Origin: an uncultured Roseovarius sp.
GTDB lineage: Bacteria; Pseudomonadota; Alphaproteobacteria; Rhodobacterales; Rhodobacteraceae
DNA: 64,000 nt
Reading direction: 5' to 3'
Assembly (NCBI GenBank): GCA_947503145.1
Contig: CANNCP010000003.1
Span: 62,001 to 126,000 of the forward strand
The position numbers and the translations under genes are program-made. Numbering within the stretch: the stretch's first letter is position 1; each line of letters starts with the position of its first letter. This document shows, one piece after another, positions 37,028-44,700 of this stretch. Below the pieces are notes generated by a model. That model had not been told where the DNA came from. It worked only from the letters and a program-made list of their open reading frames with translations, and did no database searches.

Positions 37028-37498
37028 ATGCAACGACGTCAATTCATCGCGACCGTGCTGGCCGCCGGATCGGTCACTGCGCTGGCCCGGCCCTCCATGG
37101 GGGAGGGCAAATTTGAACTCACCCGTACCGAGGCCGAATGGCGCGCCACGCTGAGCGACATGCAGTATGCCGTGATGCGCGAAGAAGCGACCGAACGCGC
37201 CGGCAGCTCGCCGCTGGACAAGCAATATGCAGAGGGCACCTATCATTGTCGCGGCTGTGATCTGGCGCTGTATACGTCGGAGACCAAATTCGACAGCGGC
37301 ACCGGCTGGCCGAGCTTCTACGAGTCGCTGCCCAATGCCATCGGCACCAAGCAGGACCGCAGCCTCTTTTCGGTGCGTACCGAATGCCACTGCCGCCGCT
37401 GCGGTAGCCATCTGGGCCACATCTTTGACGATGGGCCAAAGCCCACGGGCAAGCGGCACTGCCTCAACGGTGTCAGCCTGGTGTTCAAATCCGCCTGA
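37028..37498 (+). CDS. msrB: Peptide-methionine (R)-S-oxide reductase MsrB, Tat-exported
   Basis: A 156-residue MsrB repairing oxidised methionine. Zinc ligands are C74/C77 (CRGC) and C122/C125 (CRRC); the catalytic Cys is C145 in GKRHCLNG, and GTGWPSFYE forms the substrate pocket. The N-terminus MQRRQFIATVLAAGSVTALA has a twin Arg before a hydrophobic stretch, so export by Tat to the periplasm is likely, unlike cytoplasmic MsrB. It would act on envelope proteins. Confidence 0.9.
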   Translation: MQRRQFIATVLAAGSVTALARPSMGEGKFELTRTEAEWRATLSDMQYAVMREEATERAGSSPLDKQYAEGTYHCRGCDLALYTSETKFDSGTGWPSFYESLPNAIGTKQDRSLFSVRTECHCRRCGSHLGHIFDDGPKPTGKRHCLNGVSLVFKSA

Positions 37499-37598
37499 GA
37501 TCTGCTGATTTTCAGAAGGTTGCCGAGGGTGATCGGGGCGGGTCGCCCCGTCTGAGGGCTGCGGGCGTAACCGGTTGCTGCATGCATGATGGCATAAA

Positions 37599-37680
37599 GC
37601 GTTCCGCGAAAACCTGACTCACAGCTTTTCGCGGAACGCAGCGATACATATGACCGCTGCACGCGTTCCGCCTTGACCCG
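37599..37680 (+). repeat. Dispersed palindromic repeat, copy C with linker and second arm
   Basis: GCGTTCCGCGAAAA (37599-37612) and TTTTCGCGGAACGC (37626-37639) form a perfect 14-bp stem around a 13-base loop. Then a linker (AGCGATACATATGACCGCTG) and GCGTTCCGCCTTGA lead into a second arm. The linker matches copy D inverted. The element lies between the convergent msrB and J-domain genes. Confidence 0.85.
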
Positions 37681-37734
37681 AGGGCGGCCCGGTCGTGCCG
37701 CGCCTTTTTCGCCCCGATAGCGACATGGGCGCCG

Positions 37735-38358
37735 TTATTTGAAATTCCGGCTCTGCTTGATCTGCTCCCACGCCCAGACGACCTGTTGCAGCTGCTCTTC
37801 CTGGCTGCGGTCGCCGCCGTTGATATCCGGGTGCAGCACCTTGATCAGCGATTTGTAGGACTTGCGGATATCGGCCTTGGTCCAGTTGTCCCCGGCCTCA
37901 AGGATGTCGATCGCCTGACGTTCGGTCGGCGGCAGGCGACGCTGGCCCGAGCGGGACTTGCCGGGGTTGCGGGTGGCGTTGCCACCCAGCACCTGATGCG
38001 CGTCCTCGATGCCCAGCCGTGCCCAGGCGCGTGCCTCTGGGTCGCCCAGCGGTTTGGTCTCGCGTTCCCACACCTTGTCCTTGGACAACTGCGCGTTCAT
38101 CTCGGCTTCGGTGGTGCCGTCGAAGAAGTTCCACTTGAGGTTGTACTCGCGTACATGCTGCTGGCAGAACCAGAAGAAATCGTCCAGCACGTCGGGCGCC
38201 TTGGGCGCGCGGTACTTGCCGGCCTCCTTGCAGCCCTCGTGTTCGCAAAGGCGTGTCGAGGTTTCGGACGCCCCTGACATCCCCCGACGTCCACGGGGGT
38301 TCTTCTTCTTGGCGGATGAGACAGACATATCGAAACCAAATGGGTCGGACTTGGTCAT
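37735..38358 (-). CDS. J-domain protein with N-terminal Cys/His cluster
   Basis: A 207-residue protein. The J domain is C-terminal (about residues 147-207) with the HPD motif in KVLHPDINGGD, so it can stimulate a DnaK-type ATPase. The N-terminal part has CEHEGC followed later by FWFCQQH, a possible zinc cluster. This architecture is common in alphaproteobacteria; clients are unknown. It is divergent from bolA, separated by 208 bp. Confidence 0.85.
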   Translation of the reverse strand: MTKSDPFGFDMSVSSAKKKNPRGRRGMSGASETSTRLCEHEGCKEAGKYRAPKAPDVLDDFFWFCQQHVREYNLKWNFFDGTTEAEMNAQLSKDKVWERETKPLGDPEARAWARLGIEDAHQVLGGNATRNPGKSRSGQRRLPPTERQAIDILEAGDNWTKADIRKSYKSLIKVLHPDINGGDRSQEEQLQQVVWAWEQIKQSRNFK

Positions 38359-38566
38359 CGGGCACCTCTTTTCGTGTCGGAGCGGGAAGGCTAATGTATC
38401 TTTTGGTCATTCTGAAACAGAGAAAGCCAAAAACACGGTTGCGGACCTGTCACTCCTGAGCGTTACCTGCAGGTCCGGGATTCTGATTTCAAGCAGGGTA
38501 CTCTAGGCTATTGGCCGATGGAGCGAAAGACTATTGACCGGGTAAGATAAGGGTAGAGTGGAAAAT

Positions 38567-38824
38567 ATGAACAGGTCGGCGGAAATTCATGAGGTGCTGC
38601 AAGGCGCGTTCGATGCAGAGTATCTGGAAGTCATCGACGAAAGCGAGGCACATCGCGGTCATGCGGGCTATCCCGAAGGGGGGCAGTCGCACTTTCGCGT
38701 GCGCCTGCGCACGCCCGAGTTACGCGGCAAGAGCCGCATCGCGCAGCACCGCGCGGTGCATACAGCCATCGGTCCCGCGCTGATGGGGCAGATCCACGCG
38801 CTGGCGCTGGAGGTCAGCGGCTGA
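38567..38824 (+). CDS. bolA: BolA-family protein
   Basis: An 85-residue BolA with SEAHRGHAGY and SHFRVRL, the family core. BolA proteins bind monothiol glutaredoxins through a [2Fe-2S] cluster and affect iron handling and morphology. ATG at 38567 is preferred over GTG at 38558. It ends 32 bp from the convergent DUF4177 gene. Confidence 0.9.
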   Translation: MNRSAEIHEVLQGAFDAEYLEVIDESEAHRGHAGYPEGGQSHFRVRLRTPELRGKSRIAQHRAVHTAIGPALMGQIHALALEVSG

Positions 38825-38856
38825 GCACGACACCGGCGTCGGTAGCCGTATCGGGG

Positions 38857-39249
38857 TCACTCCGGCTTGTACGGCTCGTCTTCGGGATCGGTGTCCGGTG
38901 CGGGGGTATCCTCGGGTGCCGGGGCGCTTTCGGCGGAGCCCGCCTCTTTGGCCTCGGCCGGGGTGGTCGCCTCGGCAACGGCCTGCGCTTCGGCGATCAC
39001 CGTGCCGACCACGTCGCCGACGGGGCGCCGGAACACCAGCACCGTACGATAGACCGTCTGGCTGGATGTCAGCCCCTGCCGCTCGCTGTTGGGCAGGATG
39101 TCCGAGCGCAGGTATTCCCAGCCCGCGCCGGCCTGTTCGTTCAGCAACAGCTCCACCGCATTGGCGTGGCGCGCTTCGGCAGTTTTCCGGCCCGGCGCCT
39201 TGACGCCCTTCACGGGCGGGGTGAGCACCTTGTATTCATAGCGGGTCAT
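38857..39249 (-). CDS. DUF4177-family protein with acidic tail
   Basis: A 130-residue protein. Residues 1-75 carry the DUF4177 pattern (YEYKVLTPP, LLLNEQAGAGWEYLRSDILP, TVLVFRRP); the C-terminal 50 residues are Ala/Glu/Pro-rich and probably disordered. Function unknown. Confidence 0.75.
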   Translation of the reverse strand: MTRYEYKVLTPPVKGVKAPGRKTAEARHANAVELLLNEQAGAGWEYLRSDILPNSERQGLTSSQTVYRTVLVFRRPVGDVVGTVIAEAQAVAEATTPAEAKEAGSAESAPAPEDTPAPDTDPEDEPYKPE

Positions 39250-39415
39250 GGCATCGGTCCAGTCTTCGGAAAAATCAGCCTGCGCAATCTAACTGTCTGC
39301 GCGCCGGGGGGGAAGCCGGAATTGACTGCGCAGTCAGGGCGCAGACACTTTCGGCGGTAGCAACAGGAACGCATCAACGACGCGCATCATCGCCTCGCTG
39401 CGCCGTCGAGGGCAT

Positions 39416-39931
39416 TTATCGCCCGGATGCGTCAGGGATGCCGATCCTGCGCCCGATCCCCTCGGGGCGCGGCAGCGTGTCATGAGCGGCCTGCATCCGG
39501 CCCATGCTGTCCAGAATATCGGCGGGCATTGGCACCACCTTGGGGCCGGTCATGTCCACATGCAGTGTCAGCCCCTCTGCCGTCGCCGCCAGCCAGCCAT
39601 CCTCGTGATAGAGATTCTGAAAGCCGTGAAAGCGCTTCTCGTCATGAGCGAGCAGATGGAATGACACCCGCACCCGGTCGCCCAGATGCAGCTCTCGCAG
39701 GTAGCGGATGTGGAATTCTGCCGTGTAGGTGGTCAGCTTGCGGCGCTCGGCATAGTCCGGCCCGAAGCCGATCAACTGATAGACCTGATCGGCGCCGCGA
39801 TCAAACAGCACGGTGTAATAAGCCATGTTGAGATGTCCGTTGAAGTCGATCCAGCCCGGCTCGATCTCCATCGGCTCCGACAGGAACGGCTCATTTGCGG
39901 GCTGTGGAACAGTCTGGGGCATGGGCGGCAC
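39416..39931 (-). CDS. Thioesterase family protein (hot-dog fold)
   Basis: A 171-residue acyl-CoA thioesterase-like protein. IDFNGHLNMAYYTVLFDRG is the 4HBT active-site signature; TAEFHIRYLRELHLGDRVRV follows. Similar Rhodobacterales proteins include thioesterases near carnitine/betaine genes, but nothing here supports a specific substrate. Starts at residue 1 or 4 are both possible. Confidence 0.83.
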   Translation of the reverse strand: MPPMPQTVPQPANEPFLSEPMEIEPGWIDFNGHLNMAYYTVLFDRGADQVYQLIGFGPDYAERRKLTTYTAEFHIRYLRELHLGDRVRVSFHLLAHDEKRFHGFQNLYHEDGWLAATAEGLTLHVDMTGPKVVPMPADILDSMGRMQAAHDTLPRPEGIGRRIGIPDASGR

Positions 39932-40117
39932 ATCCTTGGATCGGGGTCGCTTGGGGGTGTAGCCCGAGTGGCGCTGTGAGGGAAGGGGTTAGGCTATCCC
40001 TAAGCCACCATGGTTATGCCTGAACGACCGGTCGAAATGGGGGCCAGTTCATTGCCCTCCCGCCGGGAGGTTCCATCGTTCATGAGATTTAATTCGCCTT
40101 TGAACCGATTTTATCCT

Positions 40118-40153
40118 ATGGGTGACAAGGATTCAGCCCAATGGGTGGCAAGA
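40118..40153 (+). repeat. Direct repeat upstream of the SapC-family gene
   Basis: ATGGGTGACAAGG (40118-40130) and ATGGGTGGCAAGA (40141-40153) are near-identical, 23 bp apart start to start, and end about 30 bp before the gene. They could be a regulator-binding pair. A separate CCTCCCGCCGGGAGG palindrome lies near 40057. Confidence 0.4.
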
Positions 40154-40183
40154 ATAGTGCATTAAATGGAAAGCAAAAGCGTT

Positions 40184-40936
40184 ATGACGAACCCTCTTTT
40201 CTACAAAAATGTCGTGCCGCTGAATACCGAAGCCCACAAGAATTTACGATTGACCACGCCGGAAAAGCCGTTGGCCTTCGCGCAGGATGCGAATTTGATT
40301 CCAGCGCTGGTCGATGAATTCGAGATGGCTCTGGATGATTTGCCGATTGCGTTCCTGCCGGGGCCTGCCGCGCCTGCGGCGGTGTTCGTGACCGGATTGA
40401 AACCCGGCATGAATGTCTTCGTCTCGGAAGAGGGGCTGTGGGATGGAAGGTATGCGCCTGCGTATCTGCGGCGCTATCCCTTTATCGTTGGCGACGTGAC
40501 GGATGGTGAACCGATCCTGTGTGTCGATGACACATATGAGGGGCTGAGTGAGACGGAGGGCGACCGTTTTTTCTCCAAGACGGGTGAATCCGAAGAAACG
40601 CTGGTCCGGGCTTTGACGCTGTCGCAAAGCTACAAGCATTCAGCCGAGCGCACAGACCAGTTTACCGCGATGTTGCATGACATGGAGTTGTTCCACTCCA
40701 TTTCGCTGGATGCGGTCATGCCTGATGGTGAAAAGACAAGCGTGCATGGCCTCATGGTCGTGGACGAAGCAGCGTTTTCCGGGTTGTCGGCGGACAACCT
40801 GAAAAAGTTGAACGATGCGGGTTTCCTGAAGGCGATCTACTGCCACCTGCTGAGCCTGAAGGCCATTTCGGGGCTGGCCAAGAACTTGGTCGCGGCTTCA
40901 CCTGATGGCGACCGCGAGGCCCAGAAGGAAGCTTGA
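40184..40936 (+). CDS. SapC-family protein
   Basis: A 250-residue protein with the SapC pattern: NPLFYKNVVPLN at the start and FPYRYLP-like RRYPFIVGDVTDGE, then CVDDTYEGL in the middle. SapC proteins were named from Campylobacter S-layer loci; their function is not settled. The start at 40184 (MTNPLFYKN) fits the family and has GGAAAG about 10 nt upstream; 40166 would add six residues. It precedes the adhesin locus but is separated by 165 bp with repeats. Confidence 0.8.
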   Translation: MTNPLFYKNVVPLNTEAHKNLRLTTPEKPLAFAQDANLIPALVDEFEMALDDLPIAFLPGPAAPAAVFVTGLKPGMNVFVSEEGLWDGRYAPAYLRRYPFIVGDVTDGEPILCVDDTYEGLSETEGDRFFSKTGESEETLVRALTLSQSYKHSAERTDQFTAMLHDMELFHSISLDAVMPDGEKTSVHGLMVVDEAAFSGLSADNLKKLNDAGFLKAIYCHLLSLKAISGLAKNLVAASPDGDREAQKEA

Positions 40937-41019
40937 TCCCCTGATCGAAGTGGAGGCGTATTGAGTGTGCACCCATGATCAGTTTCTGATCGCGGCGTGT
41001 TGACGGATTGCCGGATACA

Positions 41020-41085
41020 TTGACGCAGCGTAAATGAGTTGAATTTTTTCCCAAGTTGACGCAAGGTTAATGGGATGAATTTTTA
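41020..41085 (+). repeat. Tandem direct repeat before the adhesin operon
   Basis: Two imperfect copies of about 30 bp, both starting TTGACGCA and ending TGAATTTTT, occupy 41020-41049 and 41056-41085, 36 bp apart. A weaker TTGACG start lies at 41000. The second copy ends 16 bp before the start of the coupled secreted protein. Each TTGACG could be a -35 element, or the pair an operator. Confidence 0.55.
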
Positions 41086-41101
41086 CGTTAAGGGAGAGTC
41101 C

Positions 41102-41791
41102 ATGCCTCGCCGTTGTTTTCTGGCCAAAGTTGGTCGTGTATCCTTTAGCGTCCTAGCTGTTACATTGATTGCTGGTTGGATGAGCTTGCCGGGCGCTGCC
41201 ACTGGGCAAGCCGAGATAACGGCGCCCGCTGCCGCCACGCAGGCCGCCGCCGTTTCCGGCTTTCGCTCTGCCAAGTTCGGGATGAACGAACAAGAAGTGC
41301 GCGCCGCGATTGCCAAGGATTTCGACAAGACCGACGCAGATGTCAGTGAAAGTACAAACACCATCGAGCGTACCACACTGCTGTCGATTACCGTGCCGGA
41401 TTTGCTGGAGGGCGGTGGGACGGCGCAGGTCTCGTATATTTTCGGCTACAAAAGTAAGGCGCTGATTCAGGTGGGGGTGTCGTGGAGCAAGGCCACGGAT
41501 CCCGACATCACGGACGCGATGCTTGTCGCCAACGGCGATGTTCTGAGCAATCACTTTTCGACAGAGGGATTTGCGCCCGACACGGTTACGACCGGATCGA
41601 TCGTTTCCAGCGGTATCCTGCTGTTTCGCGGTGTGGATGCGAAAGAGCGTTCTGCAATCCTTTTGCTGCAGGGCAAGTTTGAAGAGAACGAAGGTGGCCA
41701 GAAGGCTTTGGTGCCAGCGAGGCTGGCGCTACTTTATTCGGCTGATCCCGACAATCCCGACATTTTTCGCGTCAAGGATGGAAGTTTCTGA
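41102..41791 (+). CDS. Secreted protein coupled to the giant adhesin, unknown family
   Basis: A 229-residue protein. Start at 41102 has a strong ribosome site (GGGAGAG, 3 nt before). The N-terminus is a signal peptide (basic MPRRCFLAKVGR, then a hydrophobic stretch ending in PGAATGQA). The mature part has RSAKFGMNEQEVRAAIAKDF, reminiscent of the FGMsxxEV start of SmpA/BamE-like domains, but no family can be named. Its TGA overlaps the adhesin ATG (TGATG), so translation is coupled. I infer a periplasmic or surface accessory of adhesin export. Confidence 0.7.
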   Translation: MPRRCFLAKVGRVSFSVLAVTLIAGWMSLPGAATGQAEITAPAAATQAAAVSGFRSAKFGMNEQEVRAAIAKDFDKTDADVSESTNTIERTTLLSITVPDLLEGGGTAQVSYIFGYKSKALIQVGVSWSKATDPDITDAMLVANGDVLSNHFSTEGFAPDTVTTGSIVSSGILLFRGVDAKERSAILLLQGKFEENEGGQKALVPARLALLYSADPDNPDIFRVKDGSF

Positions 41792-44700
41792 TGACTGATT
41801 TCTTCAATGTATCGGACGTAGTGTTCCATCGCGTGGAAAAGACCAAAGGCGCGGCGGCGCGGTTTGCCAGCCTGATGGCGGGGGCCAGTCCCGTCGTTCT
41901 GGGGGCCATGTTTACAGCAGCGCTGCCCAGCGGTGGCTGGGCGCAGGCCGTCAACGTTGGCGAACTGACGGCGAACAACATTGTCCCGGATGGGCGAACA
42001 AAGACGACCGTCGATGTCAACGGCAACCATACCAAGATCAGGACCAATACTGTTTCAGCCGGTGTCGGTTTCAATACGTTTTCGGATTTCGAGCAGGCAG
42101 CTGGGCAGCGAGTCGATCTGTTTGTGCCGGAAAAGGCGGGGAGCCTGGTCAATATCGTCAAGAACGGCGCTGTCGTGATCAATGGCGAGTTGAACGCGTT
42201 TAAAGATGGCAAGATCGGCGGCAATGTCTTTTTCTCTAGTTCGGACGGTTTCATCGTCGGCAAAACCGGCAAGGTCAACGTCGGCTCTCTCACGGTAAAC
42301 ACGCCGACGCAGGCGTTTCTTGACAAGGTCGTGCGCGCCGACGGGACCGTGAACAATGCAGTTGCACAGCAGTTAATGCGCGGCGAGATACCGATGTCAC
42401 CCAATGGAATCATCTCGATTGCAGGCCAGGTGAATGCGCAGGGCGGGATCACGCTGCAAGGCCATACGGTAGCGGTCAATGGAAATTCCGGACCGCTGAC
42501 GGGACAGGATCTGGGCCAACGTACCAAATTCAACGCGACAGTGAACTCCACTGGTATGCTTGAAGGCGGTGCGCTGGTCTCGCGTGGTGGGCAGATTTCG
42601 ATTGTTGCTGCGGGTGACGCACATGTGTCCGGTCGCATCGATGCGAGCGCAAAAACAGGCGGTCGCGGCGGCAATATCACGGTGACGTCTGGTGACGATA
42701 CGACAGTTGCGGCGACGGCAGAGCTCAATGCAGATGGCGCTGGTACTGATGGCGCCGGGGGCGATATTATTTTCGTGGCGAGCCACAGTCTGGACGTTGA
42801 AAGCGGTGCGTACTTCAGTGCACATGGCGCGGGAACAGGCGCTGGTGGCTTTGTTGAACTCAGCGGGAAGTTTGCCACGATCGGGGCGGCGCAGCTTGAT
42901 CTCAGGTCGGATTCGGGCCGCGCTGGGACGTTGTTGATCGATCCGATTGACCTTGTTATCACGGCCACGGACCATAGTCAGTTCACTACTGGCGGCAACA
43001 TTATCGTACAGGCCGACAATTCTATCACCATCGCTTCGGGTGGCACGCTCGATTCAACGGGTGGGGGCGCGGCTGGTAGTATCTCGATTGAGGCGCCGAA
43101 AATCACCTTGGAGAACGGCTCGACCGTTACGGCAGGAGCGACAGGGGATGTGACCCTGACCGCGGTCCACACGGGCGGCGGCATGGCCGAAATCATCATC
43201 GGCCAGGGCGCGGGTGCCGCGCCTATCCTGCACGGTAACAATATCACGCTGAATGCGTCGTCGACAGTCGACAACGCATTGCTGTTGGTAGCTGTGCCAA
43301 ATGCCACGGCGACAATTACCATCAACAGCGGCGACATCAATGCCGCCGGGGCGTTCTCGGCCAGCGCATCCGCCTCTGCAAATGGCGACCTCTCAGCCAT
43401 GCCGCTGCCCGTTGGCGTGGTCGTGACCAATTCACTGGCGTTGATCGAAATCGGCGGCACGAGCGATGTGCAGGCTGACAGTGTAACGCTGTCAGCGACA
43501 TCGACCGTCAATTCCAATATCCCGACGGAATCGCTCGCACCGGTTAACAGTGCCGCCGATGGCGCCGTCGCTGTCTCGACCATTACCAGCAAAGCGATTG
43601 CCCGGATTAATGGTGATGCAAAGGTGCAGGCGACGGGCGCAATCGATGTGACAGCGAAGAACCTCGTTACTTCCGTCGCAGACGCGACACCACAAGCGGC
43701 AGCCTTCGGCGCCAGCGTTGGCGTGAGCGTGATCACAGCAACCACGGTTGCCGAACTTGCGGACAACGCGGATGTGACGGCGGGAAGTGTCAGCCTTGAC
43801 GCCTCGACAGGCGTTGATGTGCGGGTCACGGCCAAGGCCGCTGCGGGGGGCGCCACCGAGCCGACAGCCGGGTCGCAGGCGGCGACATTCCTGGCCGACG
43901 ATAAATATGGCGATGAGGCCAGCACCAGTGAGGGCAGCGTTTCGGTTGTTGGGGCGCTCGCGATTTCTGATCTGACTTCGAACACAAGTGCCACCTACAA
44001 CCCGACCATCTCGGCCAACATCGCAGGCGATCTACGCGTTGCCAGCAGTTCGGAAAACCATGTGTCGCTGACGGCGGATGGCTCAGCCGTGGACTCGGCG
44101 ACTGGCGTCGGCGTGGCTGTCGGGATCAATATTGCCAAGATCAAGAATGATGCGCTGATTGCCAGTGCGGTTTCGGCGGGTAGCATTCATCTTTCGGCGC
44201 TCTCGGACAATCCGCTGACAGCCAGGGTGGGCAATACGTTTACGACCACGGCGACGTCGGGGGCAGGGGCCTCCAATGTGGGTGTGGCGGGATCGCTGGC
44301 CCTGAACCTGATTGATACGCAAAGCACGGCCACCATCGGCGCGGGTGTTGCGGTGAACATTACCGGGACCGGGGACGTGTCGCTTGAGACCGAGGGAGAA
44401 ACAAAATCGACCGCCGAGGCGAAGCCGACGGGTGGTGGTGCGACGGGTGATACGGTTGGGGTCGGCGCATCTGTTGCGCTGAACATCGTGGCCAATCGCT
44501 CGGTTGCGGAGCTGGGCGACGGGGCGGCGCTGGTTGGCGCGGGTGAGGTGAGCCTGGACGCGGCGGGGATGCACACGGTGGAGACGCTGGCCGAGGCCGG
44601 GTCTGCGGGCGGTATTTCCCTGACGCCGGTGGTGGCGCTGTCGCTGGTGAACAATACGACATCGGCCCGCTTGGGCAGTGGCGCGGTGCTGGACACGTCC

